A stretch of 64,000 nt of DNA from RHLJ01 sp040222455 (GCA_040222455.1 JAVKDD010000008.1:186001-250000), one strand, 5' to 3'. Positions 8,257-16,904 are shown, counted from the first letter of the stretch. The notes: a model not told the origin generated them from the sequence alone. Translations and numbers: made by a program.

Positions 8257-9135
8257 ATGAAGAAATTTGCAATTATAGCGAATCCCAAAAAATATGAAGT
8301 TAAGGACGTAATTCACAGCGCATTACGATGGGCGAAAAAAAGTAATGCACATCTTTTTCTGTTCCGGGAAGTTTGTGAAGTATTAGGTATTACGGCCTCT
8401 GATTCTCTTACCATTACCAACTCTGATGAGGATTCTATTGCCAAATGTGATATTGTAGTTGTTATGGGTGGAGATGGAACAATTCTATACACAGCTAGAA
8501 TTTCAAAGCAATTTGAAAAACCTATTCTAGGTGTAAACAGTGGTCGGCTTGGGTTTATGGCTAATACAAAAAACGAAGAACTAGAAGAAGCATTAAATGA
8601 TGTTCTTGCAGGAAATTATTCCATCGACAAACGCCACTATCTAAAAGCTACTGATAAAAAGGGAACCGTTTTTTATGCTCTAAACGAGTTTCTTTTTACT
8701 CGAAAAGATTCTACTTCGATGGTAAATATAAGTGCAGAATATGACGGAAACTTCATTAATACTTACTGGGCTGATGGACTGATCGTTTCCTCTTCAACAG
8801 GATCTACAGCTTATAATTTATCATCGGGTGGGCCAATTGTTGCCCCAGGTTCTGATGTACTTCTTGTTACTCCGATAAATCCACATACACTTACAACCAG
8901 ACCATTAGTACTGAGATCAGATAAACCACTGAAAATTATAGCCGAGAAACAGCAATGTGGTATTTTATTTTCATATGATGGAGTTATTAGTGAAGAAGAT
9001 GAAGACCCATTAGAAATTGAAATTATAATATCGAACTTATCTTTTAATTTGATCCAATTAGAAGGACAGAATTATTTTGAAACGCTCCGAAATAAACTAA
9101 TGTGGGGACAAGACTCTCGAAGAATTAAGAATTGA
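8257..9135 (+). CDS. nadK: NAD kinase
   Basis: NadK phosphorylates NAD to NADP. The diagnostic GGDGT motif appears in VVVMGGDGTILYTA, followed by GVNSGRLGFMA and the second conserved block SSSTGSTAYNLSSGGPIVAP, then PHTLTTRPLV. The frame also has an in-frame TTG at 8251, but ATG at 8257 (MKKFAIIANPK) matches the family start and gives 292 residues. It follows ddl by 17 bases and is followed by a hairpin at 9142-9193, so ddl-nadK looks like a two-gene unit. Confidence 0.95.
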   Translation: MKKFAIIANPKKYEVKDVIHSALRWAKKSNAHLFLFREVCEVLGITASDSLTITNSDEDSIAKCDIVVVMGGDGTILYTARISKQFEKPILGVNSGRLGFMANTKNEELEEALNDVLAGNYSIDKRHYLKATDKKGTVFYALNEFLFTRKDSTSMVNISAEYDGNFINTYWADGLIVSSSTGSTAYNLSSGGPIVAPGSDVLLVTPINPHTLTTRPLVLRSDKPLKIIAEKQQCGILFSYDGVISEEDEDPLEIEIIISNLSFNLIQLEGQNYFETLRNKLMWGQDSRRIKN

Positions 9136-9141
9136 ACACAA

Positions 9142-9193
9142 AAAAATTAAGAATGGTAAAACTGTCTTCATCAATTCTACATTCTTAATTTTT
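9142..9193 (+). terminator. long-stem terminator after nadK
   Basis: AAAAATTAAGAATG (9142-9155) pairs perfectly with CATTCTTAATTTTT (9180-9193), a 14-bp stem ending in T residues. It lies just after the nadK stop. The stem is AT-rich and symmetrical, so it could work in both directions. Confidence 0.65.
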
Positions 9194-9245
9194 AATTTTA
9201 AATTGATTTCTAAATAAACAGTTAAATCAAAAATCTAACATCACC

Positions 9246-10199
9246 ATGAAAGTAACAGTAGTAGGAGCAGGCGGAAACGTTGGCTCGACCGTAGCATTAA
9301 GCGTTGCACAAAAAGATTTCGCTAAAGAAGTAATTGCCGTAGATTTAGAACGAAAGGATGGAGATAAAACCTTTTATCCTTCGAAAGGACGAGGACTTGA
9401 TCAATGGCAGGTTTCGCCTATCGACCTTTTTGATACACGAGTTAAAGGAACTACCGACTATGCCGATACAGCAAATTCTGACGTTTGTGTGATCACTGCT
9501 GGCGTTCCACGTCGACCAGGCATGAGCCGTGATGACTTACTTTCTATAAACGCGAATATTGTAAAAAGCGTTACCGAAGAATTAGTTAAATATTCTCCTG
9601 ATACAATTATTATTGTTGTTTCAAACCCTTTAGATGTCATGGTTCAGGTTGCTAAAGATGCATCAGGGCTTCCTCACGAAAAAGTAATGGGAATGGCAGG
9701 TATTCTTGACACTGCTCGTTACCGCGCATTTATTGCTGAAGAACTAGACGTTTCTCCTAAAGATATTCAGGCTTTATTGATGGGTGGTCATGGCGATACT
9801 ATGGTTCCACTTCCACGTTTTACAACGCTCTCGGGAATGCCTATTACTCATTTTATTTCTTATGAGCGATTAGAAGAAATTGTAAATCGAGCTAAAAAAG
9901 GAGGCGGAGAATTAGTTGGCTTGATGGGAACTTCTGCTTGGTATGCACCTGGAGCAGCAGCAGCTCAAATGGTAGAAGCAATTTTACTAGACCAAAATCG
10001 TATTTTCCCGGTTTGTGCACATATTGATGGGCAATATGGTATCGATGATTTGTATATCGGTGTTCCCGTTAAACTTGGTAAAGGTGGAATTAAAGAAGTT
10101 ATTGAGGTTGAATTAACCGAATCAGAATCCGATCTTATGAAAGCATCTGCGAAAGCAGTGCGAGGTACTTTGGAAGAATTCAAAGCGCTTCAAAAATAA
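9246..10199 (+). CDS. mdh: malate dehydrogenase
   Basis: NAD-dependent malate/oxaloacetate interconversion in the TCA cycle. The Rossmann motif is VVGAGGNVGSTVA (residues ~4-16). The substrate loop AGVPRRPGMSRDDLL carries the arginine pair typical of malate rather than lactate specificity, VVSNPLDVM is conserved, and the catalytic His is in GGHGDTMVPL. At 317 residues it matches the LDH-like bacterial Mdh group found in Bacteroidota. Monocistronic: terminators lie before and after it. Confidence 0.95.
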   Translation: MKVTVVGAGGNVGSTVALSVAQKDFAKEVIAVDLERKDGDKTFYPSKGRGLDQWQVSPIDLFDTRVKGTTDYADTANSDVCVITAGVPRRPGMSRDDLLSINANIVKSVTEELVKYSPDTIIIVVSNPLDVMVQVAKDASGLPHEKVMGMAGILDTARYRAFIAEELDVSPKDIQALLMGGHGDTMVPLPRFTTLSGMPITHFISYERLEEIVNRAKKGGGELVGLMGTSAWYAPGAAAAQMVEAILLDQNRIFPVCAHIDGQYGIDDLYIGVPVKLGKGGIKEVIEVELTESESDLMKASAKAVRGTLEEFKALQK

Positions 10200-10242
10200 T
10201 AAGTAAAATAACGAGGACTAAGGTCTTCACTACTTGCACTTT

Positions 10243-10279
10243 AATCCCTTGCATGTTCTACATGTAAGGGATTTTTTGT
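10243..10279 (+). terminator. intrinsic terminator after mdh
   Basis: AATCCCTTGCATG (10243-10255) pairs with CATGTAAGGGATT (10261-10273), a 13-bp stem with one G-U pair and a 5-base loop, followed by TTTTTGTTTT. A textbook rho-independent terminator 43 bases past the mdh stop. Confidence 0.9.
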
Positions 10280-10347
10280 TTTGTAGCAATTCGAGCATCT
10301 TATATCACACTAATTATTTATTTACCACCCTAAATCAATATCTGGTC

Positions 10348-10368
10348 ATCCTGAACTTGATTCAGGAT
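10348..10368. repeat. REP-like palindrome
   Basis: ATCCTGAA (10348-10355) and TTCAGGAT (10361-10368) form a perfect 8-bp inverted repeat around CTTGA. The phrase CATCCTGAAcTTgaTTCAGGAT is a type of extragenic palindrome seen dispersed in many bacterial genomes. Only one copy is seen here. The rest of the 330-base gap between mdh and the PIN gene holds the mdh terminator and no convincing gene. Confidence 0.5.
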
Positions 10369-10531
10369 CTTTTGAAAGGATTGGTAGTTTAATAGGTCTT
10401 ACTAACCATGAGCAAAGGCTATGTATTTATTTACACCCCTCAGAAAAGTTGAAGAACCTGTTCAACGTTGCACCTCCCCTCAATTAAAAGAGCGAATTTT
10501 ACATAGACTTGTACAATTGTTATATTCAAAG

Positions 10532-10924
10532 ATGAATATTGTAATTGATACTTCAGCAGTCTTAGCAGTACTTCTTAATGAAGACTCAAAAAATAGAATT
10601 CTTTCATTAACTAAAGGACAAAGTCTGATCGCTCCACAAAGCTTAAATGCCGAAATAGGAAATGCATTATCAGCAATGTTTAAAAGGGAAAGAATTAATC
10701 TTTCTCTTGCTAACAAGGTTATCAGTCAATTTGAATTAATCCCTATTCGAAAAACAGAATTACAACTTGAGCATTCAATCGACTTATGTAAAAAGCTAAA
10801 TATTTATGCATACGATGCGTATATGCTAAGCTGTTTAATAAATTTCAAAGGAACACTGTTAAGCCTAGATCAAACACTTATTCAACACGCAAAAAATTTC
10901 GGATTAAATATTCTTGAGGTTTAA
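10532..10924 (+). CDS. PIN-domain toxin (VapC-like ribonuclease)
   Basis: A 130-residue PIN-domain protein. The opening IVIDTSAVLAVLL holds the first catalytic Asp, SLNAEIGNAL the conserved Glu, and AYDAYMLSCLI and LLSLDQTL the later Asp residues of the metal-binding cluster. PIN toxins cleave RNA, often tRNA. The open frame extends upstream to 10421, but that part shows no similarity to PIN domains; ATG 10532 (MNIVIDTSA) is the right start. It lies directly before a Phd/YefM-like antitoxin, one base apart, so this is a toxin-antitoxin pair with the toxin gene first. Confidence 0.85.
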   Translation: MNIVIDTSAVLAVLLNEDSKNRILSLTKGQSLIAPQSLNAEIGNALSAMFKRERINLSLANKVISQFELIPIRKTELQLEHSIDLCKKLNIYAYDAYMLSCLINFKGTLLSLDQTLIQHAKNFGLNILEV

Positions 10925-10925
10925 C

Positions 10926-11153
10926 ATGAAAGTATACACGTATTCTCAGGCTCGGCAAAACCTCTCAAAACTACTCGATGAAGCTAAAAACGAAGGCGAA
11001 GTTCGAATTAAAAGAAGAGATGGAAAAACATACATTCTTAAACCTCTACAAGAGAATATATCTCCATTAGATATTGAAGGGATTGATTCTGATTTTACCA
11101 AAGAAGAACTCAACGCTATCGTTAGAGAAGGAAGAGAGCGATACAACAGATAA
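10926..11153 (+). CDS. Phd/YefM-family antitoxin
   Basis: A 75-residue protein whose N-terminus, VYTYSQARQNLSKLLDEA, is the typical Phd/YefM DNA-binding fold, followed by VRIKRRDGKTYILKP (beta strands) and an acidic, charged C-terminal tail likely to wrap the toxin. A TTG four codons upstream is also in frame, but ATG 10926 matches the family start. It starts one base after the toxin stop codon, so translation is probably coupled. It should neutralise the PIN toxin and repress the operon; this is inferred from the family. Confidence 0.85.
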   Translation: MKVYTYSQARQNLSKLLDEAKNEGEVRIKRRDGKTYILKPLQENISPLDIEGIDSDFTKEELNAIVREGRERYNR

Positions 11154-11232
11154 TTTTTACCTCCTTTACACTTAGTTAATGTTTTTGGTTATTTTTGGAA
11201 TAATTGATCTGCTAAATTGAAATCAATGTTCC

Positions 11233-12054
11233 ATGAAATTACCCATTTTCCTTATTTCCTTATTTCTTCTTACCGCTTGCTCAAACACAAAACCAGTTCA
11301 TCCAACCCTACAAGCTACCCTTTGGGTTCAAAACTCTACCGAGTTTGACGCACTTGCAATTATGACTTACCAAACTGCAGAAACAAAACTTCGTGAAGCT
11401 CTTATGGATAAAACTTGGACTGCCGAGTTATCTCAAATAGATTCCGATTTTGAAAATCTTCCACCTGCTGTAATTCTGGATATTGATGAAACTGTACTGG
11501 ATAACTCACCTTTTCAAGCCCGAATGATTGAGAATAATTCGGGGTATGATCCTGTTGAATGGGAAAAATGGGTACTGGAAGGGAATGCTGACGCAATTTC
11601 AGGGGCTATCAATTTTACTACGCTTGCTGCCGAAGCAGGAGTTACAGTTATTTATCTTAGTAATCGTGAAGCAAATACTGAACAAGCAACGCGCTTAAAC
11701 CTTGAGTCTTTAGGCTTTCCACTTTCTAACGACTCCGATGTAGTTTTATTAAAAGGTGAGCAAGAAAATTGGACCTCCTCAAAAATAGAACGCCGACTAC
11801 ATGTTGCTTCTCAGTTTCGAGTTATAATGCTATTCGGTGATGATTTTAACGACTTCCTTCCCGCTAAAAATATGACTATAACTGATCGAGATATTCTTTT
11901 AGAGATACATCGAGCAAACTTTGGAGAAAAATGGTTTATTCTTCCAAACCCAATTTATGGCTCTTGGAATGATGCAATTTTTAACTTCGATCGAAATTTA
12001 AATGAAGATGAAAAACAGAAGTTGATTGAAACGCATTTACAAACGAAAAACTGA
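11233..12054 (+). CDS. HAD-superfamily acid phosphatase lipoprotein, e(P4)-like
   Basis: A 273-residue lipoprotein; the signal peptide ends in LLTAC, a clear lipobox. The HAD nucleophile motif is DIDETVLDNSPFQ, with the later conserved Thr/Ser-type block in VIYLSNRE and the metal-binding acidic residues in LFGDDFNDF. This matches the 5'-nucleotidase, lipoprotein e(P4) family, which dephosphorylates nucleotides (for example NMN) outside the inner membrane. The Gfo/Idh/MocA gene starts two bases after its stop, so they are probably cotranscribed, although no functional link is obvious. Confidence 0.88.
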   Translation: MKLPIFLISLFLLTACSNTKPVHPTLQATLWVQNSTEFDALAIMTYQTAETKLREALMDKTWTAELSQIDSDFENLPPAVILDIDETVLDNSPFQARMIENNSGYDPVEWEKWVLEGNADAISGAINFTTLAAEAGVTVIYLSNREANTEQATRLNLESLGFPLSNDSDVVLLKGEQENWTSSKIERRLHVASQFRVIMLFGDDFNDFLPAKNMTITDRDILLEIHRANFGEKWFILPNPIYGSWNDAIFNFDRNLNEDEKQKLIETHLQTKN

Positions 12055-12056
12055 CC

Positions 12057-13037
12057 ATGAAAGAAATTAACTGGGGTATTATTGGTTGTGGTGATGTTTG
12101 TGAAGTTAAAAGTGGCCCTGCATTTCAAAAGATCGAGCATTCAAATCTAGTTGCTGTTATGCGCCGGAATTCTGAAAAAGCTGAAGATTTTGCGCTCAGA
12201 CATAATGTTCCAACATGGTATTCAAATGCTGAGCAGCTGATCAATGATCCAAATGTAACAGCTATTTATGTAGCAACTCCCCCTAACTCCCATCTAGAAT
12301 ATGTGATTAAGGCCGCCGAAGCCAAAAAACCTGTGTATGTTGAAAAACCAATGGGCAGAACCTATGCCGAATGCCAGGAAATGGTTGAAGCTTGTAATAA
12401 GTCCGATGTCTCACTTTTTGTAGCTTATTATCGTCGGCGATTACCATACTTCCTAAAAGTGAAAGAGTTAATTGACTCTGGAGCTATTGGTACAATCACT
12501 TTGGTGAATCTTACTTTAATTAAATCTCCAAAACCTGCCGATTCTAATCCACTCGAAAACTGGCGTGTTAACCCTGAAATATCGGGCGGAGGGCATTTCC
12601 ATGATCTTGCTTCCCATCAACTTGACTTACTGGCTTATTTTTTCGGAGATATTATTGTAGCTAAAGGAATGTCAAGTAATGCTCTTCATCAAAATGAAGT
12701 AGAAGATACCGTTTCGGGAAGCTTTAAATTTAAAAGTGGTTTGATTGGAAATGGTGTATGGACTTTTACATCATTATGGAAACAGTGGAAAGACGAAGTA
12801 ACTATCATTGGTTCAAAGGGAAAGATTTCATTCTGTTGTTTTAGTGATTCTATTCCCATAATCATAGAAACTGAGTCTAATAAACAAGAATTTATCGTTC
12901 CTTATCCTCCGCATGTTCAGCAACCACTCATACAAACAATTGTTAATGAGCTAAGAGGGATTGGAAAATCACCGAGTACTGGTAAATCTGGCGCTAAAGC
13001 AAATTGGGTGATAGATATGGTTTTGGGAAATATTTAA
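12057..13037 (+). CDS. Gfo/Idh/MocA family oxidoreductase
   Basis: A 326-residue NAD(P)-dependent sugar or polyol oxidoreductase. The Rossmann nucleotide-binding start is WGIIGCGDVCEVKSGPAF, the family EKP motif is seen in PVYVEKPMGRT, and HFHDLASHQLDLLAYF is the catalytic-domain segment with the conserved His. The substrate is unknown. The 3' end overlaps by four bases with the convergent NYN-domain gene. Confidence 0.88.
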   Translation: MKEINWGIIGCGDVCEVKSGPAFQKIEHSNLVAVMRRNSEKAEDFALRHNVPTWYSNAEQLINDPNVTAIYVATPPNSHLEYVIKAAEAKKPVYVEKPMGRTYAECQEMVEACNKSDVSLFVAYYRRRLPYFLKVKELIDSGAIGTITLVNLTLIKSPKPADSNPLENWRVNPEISGGGHFHDLASHQLDLLAYFFGDIIVAKGMSSNALHQNEVEDTVSGSFKFKSGLIGNGVWTFTSLWKQWKDEVTIIGSKGKISFCCFSDSIPIIIETESNKQEFIVPYPPHVQQPLIQTIVNELRGIGKSPSTGKSGAKANWVIDMVLGNI

Positions 13038-13843
13038 TGCCCACTTATCAAAACAATATTTTCAGCTACTAACCCCTTGTCATTTTCGGTAAGATCGAAT
13101 TCGAAAATTAAATCGCGACTCGGGATGTGGTTAGAATCAAGGTTTTCTTCGAATTGTGAGATGTGGGCAAAAACGGTTTTATATGGAGAGTCACAGTCTC
13201 TGGAATCCGTAACCCATAAATTATCACTAAATTTGGTAAGGAAACGCATAAACCCATATCCATCTTGATGTGAAAAATCGTAGCAAACTCCCCGCACTCT
13301 TGAATTCACTTCACCCCAATGTTTGGGCGATTCTACAGGTAGCATTTTAGGAATTAAATAACCAGAGATAGCTGAATCTACTGCTTTTTTTAACCCGGTA
13401 GAGACATTATCGAATCCTATTAATTCTACTTTACAGCCTTTATTTTGAATCGCGTTAACTACGCTGCAATAACTCCCGTTGCTACTCAACAATACAACTT
13501 TATCTAGATTATCTGCTTGCACCAGCATGTCAACTGCCAAATCCATATCAATGGTCGACTTGGATGTCTTTTCTCCAGTTTCGTTATTGGTATATACATG
13601 AATTGGCTTTTCAATTACTTTAAATTCAAAATCTCTGAGCATTTCGCAAAACCGTTTATTACGAGATTTATAGTCTGTATCCGTTTTTAAGCGCTCCTCA
13701 TCATAACAAAGATAAACATTAAGCCTTAAAGCTTGCCCACCATCTCTACATGCAAATTTTCTTAACAAATCGTATCGCAATCCATATCCGCCGTTCATTG
13801 TTACGTTTACGGCATCCACATAAATACCAACTTTACTACTCAT
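13034..13843 (-). CDS. NYN domain protein with C-terminal cold-shock-like domain
   Basis: A 269-residue LabA/DUF88-type protein. Residues 1-~165 form a NYN (PIN-like) nuclease fold: KVGIYVDAVNVT (first Asp and Asn), STIDMDLAVDML (acidic pair) and KVVLLSSNGSYCSVVNAI. The usual SGDGDF motif is changed to SSNGSY, so two acidic positions appear lost. Residues ~180-269 look like a cold-shock/S1-like OB fold: RGVCYDFSHQDGYGFMRFL, VFAHISQF, KGLVAENIVL. This suggests an RNA-binding protein, possibly with weakened nuclease activity. Family assignment for NYN is good; the CSD call is from pattern only. Confidence 0.8.
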   Translation of the reverse strand: MSSKVGIYVDAVNVTMNGGYGLRYDLLRKFACRDGGQALRLNVYLCYDEERLKTDTDYKSRNKRFCEMLRDFEFKVIEKPIHVYTNNETGEKTSKSTIDMDLAVDMLVQADNLDKVVLLSSNGSYCSVVNAIQNKGCKVELIGFDNVSTGLKKAVDSAISGYLIPKMLPVESPKHWGEVNSRVRGVCYDFSHQDGYGFMRFLTKFSDNLWVTDSRDCDSPYKTVFAHISQFEENLDSNHIPSRDLIFEFDLTENDKGLVAENIVLISGH

Positions 13844-13888
13844 TTTTTAATCCCGAATTTTAAAAATACTACCTTTCGAAAGAGAGTA

Positions 13889-15364
13889 CTAGCGGTCTCT
13901 TTTTACTGCTAATAGATCTCGATAATTGAGCAAACTTATTAATACTATTCCTATAATAAATGCTACAACTGATGCGATAAGGTCCGAAAAAAACTGATTA
14001 GATAAAAAAGACTTTCCAAAAATGGTAATGGCCGCAACTCCAACCACACCAAAACCTTGCCAGAGTTTGTATGGCACGCTAAATGACTGAACAGAGTAGC
14101 GATATATTAGCATTGCCATAATTAGATAACTTGCCAATGTTGCCACTGCAGATCCCATCATTCCATATAACGGGATCAAAATTAGATTGCTTATAATGGT
14201 GACTGCCGCCCCAATTAGAGTGATTTGAGCTAGTTTTTTTGACTTCTCAGCAATAAAAATACCAGCAGAAAAATTAACGTACCAACCTTGAAACCAATAG
14301 GCTAGTAGTAAAATAGGGACAATGGAAAGTCCCATCCAATATTCTTCCCCGATTAAATATGCATCTAAAAATGGAATCTTGATCGAAACGATTTGTGGTA
14401 AAAAAAGAGAGACGGTCAAAAAAAGAACTGCTGCTGCTATATTAAAAAAACTGAACGTTTGAGCGAATAATTCTGGGGCATCTTTTTGATCGGACTGACG
14501 CATAAAAAATGGTTGCCATGCCATCCGAAACATTTGAACCAGCAATAACATAAAAACTGCAAGTTTGTAGCACGCATTATATATACCAACGATATAATCA
14601 GAGGAAAGTGCCTCTCCATAAATGGAAAGAATTGAAGCTTCTGACATCCCTTTTAAGAAAAACCGATCAAGAGTTTCGTTGATAGCATGTCCAATTCCTG
14701 CGGGAATAAATGGGAGTCCAAATACCAGCGCCTTCTGAAGAACATCTTGACTTAATGGCCCTTTTAGTAACGAAAAGGTATAGAGCCATACAATTACCAC
14801 AGTAACAATCGATGCTACTAAATTACTTATGAATACAGCTTCAATTCCAAAATCTAGTACAAGTATTAAATAAAAATTTAGCCCGATATTAATTAATACA
14901 TTTAGTGTTTTCACTAGAGCAAATATCCACGCTTTTTGTGATAACCGAAGTTCTGCAAAAGGGACTATGGAAAGTGTATCAAAGAAAAGAATTCCCAGCA
15001 TCATCAGGAATATCGAGTCCCCATTAATTTCTAAGCCTAACATTGGGGAAATAAGAGGTTGCATCAGAAACAGAATTAGAACTAAAATTCCAGATGAACC
15101 AAATAGAAATAGTTGGAGAGTTTTAAAGTAGCTAGGCGCAAGTTCTCTGTCTTTTCCATATCGGATATACGAAGATTCCATTCCCATTGTAAAAACAACA
15201 TTCAGAAATCCTATAGCCGCATATACCAGACCTACAATTCCATAAGCGTCAGGGTCAAACACTCCAGTATAGAGTGGAACTAATAAATAGTTTATAAAGC
15301 GAGCAAAAACACTGCTCACACCATAAATAAGAGTATCAGAAATTAATTCTTTGAGTTTTCTCAC
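13889..15364 (-). CDS. polysaccharide flippase (Wzx/MurJ-type, MOP superfamily)
   Basis: A 491-residue protein with 12-14 hydrophobic segments throughout. It starts LKELISDTLIYGVSSVFARFINYLLVPLYT, the characteristic start of O-antigen/polysaccharide exporters, followed by FDPDAYGIVGLVYA. The family moves lipid-linked oligosaccharides across the inner membrane. No glycosyltransferase genes lie nearby, so the substrate cannot be named. Its start overlaps the aroQ stop by four bases, indicating translational coupling in a HIT-aroQ-flippase operon. Confidence 0.85.
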   Translation of the reverse strand: MRKLKELISDTLIYGVSSVFARFINYLLVPLYTGVFDPDAYGIVGLVYAAIGFLNVVFTMGMESSYIRYGKDRELAPSYFKTLQLFLFGSSGILVLILFLMQPLISPMLGLEINGDSIFLMMLGILFFDTLSIVPFAELRLSQKAWIFALVKTLNVLINIGLNFYLILVLDFGIEAVFISNLVASIVTVVIVWLYTFSLLKGPLSQDVLQKALVFGLPFIPAGIGHAINETLDRFFLKGMSEASILSIYGEALSSDYIVGIYNACYKLAVFMLLLVQMFRMAWQPFFMRQSDQKDAPELFAQTFSFFNIAAAVLFLTVSLFLPQIVSIKIPFLDAYLIGEEYWMGLSIVPILLLAYWFQGWYVNFSAGIFIAEKSKKLAQITLIGAAVTIISNLILIPLYGMMGSAVATLASYLIMAMLIYRYSVQSFSVPYKLWQGFGVVGVAAITIFGKSFLSNQFFSDLIASVVAFIIGIVLISLLNYRDLLAVKRDR

Positions 15365-15795
15365 TCGTTAGAGGATAGATGTTCAATAGCCTGAATGCCC
15401 AACACATAACTGTGTTTACCAAAACCGGTAATAATGCCGTTCATTACTTCTCCAGTCAATGATTTCTCTCGAAATTCTTCACGAGCATGAATATTGGAAA
15501 TATGTACTTCTACTTTCGGGAAGGTGATTGGTTCCAATGCATCACGCAATGCAACAGAGGTGTGAGTATATGCTCCTAAATTAGTAACCAACCCTTCGGT
15601 ACCATCTTTCATCGATTCCTGAAGCTTATTAATAATCTCGCCTTCTACGTTACTTTGGAAAAAGTGTAACTCATGTACAGAAAATTTGGAAGATAAAAAG
15701 GTATTTAGTTCATCAAGAGTACCCGTTCCGTAGATACTGGCATCTCTTGTTCCTAGCAAATTTAAATTTGGTCCATTTATTATTAGAATTCTCAT
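15361..15795 (-). CDS. aroQ: 3-dehydroquinate dehydratase, type II
   Basis: Catalyses dehydration of 3-dehydroquinate to 3-dehydroshikimate in the shikimate pathway. The protein of 144 residues has the usual type II length. The conserved N-terminal ILIINGPNLNLLGTRDASIYG includes the catalytic Tyr region, followed by LQESMKDGTEGLVTNLGAYTHTS with the active-site Asn and EVHISNIHAREEFR with the conserved His. It overlaps its neighbours by four bases on both sides. Another shikimate gene, aroC, lies 16 kb away on the other strand. Confidence 0.95.
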   Translation of the reverse strand: MRILIINGPNLNLLGTRDASIYGTGTLDELNTFLSSKFSVHELHFFQSNVEGEIINKLQESMKDGTEGLVTNLGAYTHTSVALRDALEPITFPKVEVHISNIHAREEFREKSLTGEVMNGIITGFGKHSYVLGIQAIEHLSSNE

Positions 15796-16190
15796 GCTTT
15801 TACTGCTTTACTAATTAGTTTTGACAGTTCTTCCATTCTCTCTTTCGAAACTTCAGTTTTTCTGCCCAGGCTTACTGTTTGACCTTCAAAATATATAGGT
15901 ACTAGGTGAATATGCGCATGAGGTACTTCTAGCCCCTCTACAATCACTCCTGTTCGAATGGTTCCAAGTGCATCATCAATACCTTTTGCAACTTTCTTTG
16001 CAAAAATATTTAAGCTAGCTAGATTCTCATCTGATAGCTCAAAAATATAATCGACTTCGTTTTTTGGAACCACCAGCGTATGTCCTTCCGCTATGGGATT
16101 GATATCCAAAAAGGCAAAATGATGCTCGTCTTCTGCAATTTTATAACAGGGAATTTCCCCATTTATGATTTTGGTAAAAATACTCGCCAT
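15792..16190 (-). CDS. HIT family nucleotide hydrolase
   Basis: A 132-residue histidine triad protein (Hint/HinT-like), which hydrolyses nucleoside phosphoramidates or related AMP conjugates. The N-terminus SIFTKIINGEIPCYKIAED is typical, and the triad is HAHIHLVPI. FAFLDINPIAEGHTLVVPK is the conserved nucleotide-binding stretch. First gene of an overlapping cluster with aroQ and the flippase. The physiological substrate is not deducible. Confidence 0.92.
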   Translation of the reverse strand: MASIFTKIINGEIPCYKIAEDEHHFAFLDINPIAEGHTLVVPKNEVDYIFELSDENLASLNIFAKKVAKGIDDALGTIRTGVIVEGLEVPHAHIHLVPIYFEGQTVSLGRKTEVSKERMEELSKLISKAVKA

Positions 16191-16248
16191 TGTACCTTAC
16201 ATTATTATACTTTTTTCTGAAGATACTATCTGGAACTCATAATTGCTT

Positions 16249-16755
16249 ATGTACAAATCAACTAAGTCGGTGCTCTTATTTTCTGTTTTTATTTTTATGA
16301 TGGGTTCATCACTGAAGAGTTATGCTCAAACCCCCGACCTGGTAGGGAAAACCTCCGCCAAAGAAGTTCGGGAACAACACAGAATCTTCGATATCTACAC
16401 AAAAAGATATGAACCAAACTCAGAATCTCTTAAATATTTGAGTGAAATACAGGACTCGGTAAGTATTTATGTGCTATTTGGAACCTGGTGCCATGATAGC
16501 AAAAAACAAATTCCTGCTTTTATGAAAACGATGGAATTAGCTGATAACTCAAATATCGAAGTGGAATATTTTGCGGTTAGCAGGAAGAAAAAAGAGCCAA
16601 TAGATATCATAGAACGTTGGGACTTGAAGCTTACTCCAACTTTTATTATCTATAAAAATGGTACGGAATATGGAAGGATAGTTGAAGAACCAAGACTAAG
16701 TTTGGAGCAAGATTTAGTATTAATTTTAAAATCCGAAACAATTTCAGACCAATAA
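16249..16755 (+). CDS. secreted thioredoxin-like protein
   Basis: A 168-residue protein with an N-terminal signal peptide (hydrophobic SVLLFSVFIFMMGSS, cleavage likely after SYA). The thioredoxin-like domain contains LFGTWCHDSKKQIPAF: the usual CxxC is WCHDS, so the second Cys is Ser, arguing against a classic dithiol oxidoreductase. TPTFIIYKNGTEYGRI gives the conserved cis-Pro region. It may act as a monothiol reductase or be non-redox. ATG 16249 is preferred over an in-frame TTG at 16243. Monocistronic, upstream of tRNA-Lys. Confidence 0.8.
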   Translation: MYKSTKSVLLFSVFIFMMGSSLKSYAQTPDLVGKTSAKEVREQHRIFDIYTKRYEPNSESLKYLSEIQDSVSIYVLFGTWCHDSKKQIPAFMKTMELADNSNIEVEYFAVSRKKKEPIDIIERWDLKLTPTFIIYKNGTEYGRIVEEPRLSLEQDLVLILKSETISDQ

Positions 16756-16787
16756 GGAATTTTTAATCAGGTTTTCTCAATTTTAGA

Positions 16788-16819
16788 TTGAAAAAATGTA
16801 ACTAAAAGCCTTATCTTTG
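16788..16819 (+). promoter_or_regulatory. promoter for tRNA-Lys
   Basis: TTG at 16788-16790 and TATCTTTG at 16812-16819, separated by 21 bases, match the Bacteroidota -33/-7 consensus, including an exact TAnnTTTG. The tRNA begins 13 bases after the -7 element. Confidence 0.6.
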
Positions 16820-16831
16820 GAGTCTGTAACC

Positions 16832-16904
16832 GATTCGGTAGCTCAGTTGGTAGAGCAACTGCCTTTTAAGCCGTGGGTCGTGGGTTCGAGTCCCACCCGA
16901 ATCA
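16832..16904 (+). tRNA. tRNA-Lys (anticodon TTT)
   Basis: A 73-base cloverleaf. The acceptor stem GATTCGG pairs fully with CCGAATC, the D arm is GCTC...GAGC, the T arm is GTGGG-TTCGAGT-CCCAC, and the anticodon loop CTTTTAA gives TTT. The anticodon stem ACTGC/GCCGT has one T-C mismatch in the middle. CCA is not encoded. A strong promoter and terminator flank it. Confidence 0.95.

Noticed and set aside
10421..10531. N-terminal extension of the PIN protein
   Set aside because: Sequence is unlike any PIN domain and covers repeat-like intergenic DNA; MNIVIDTSA at 10532 is the natural start.
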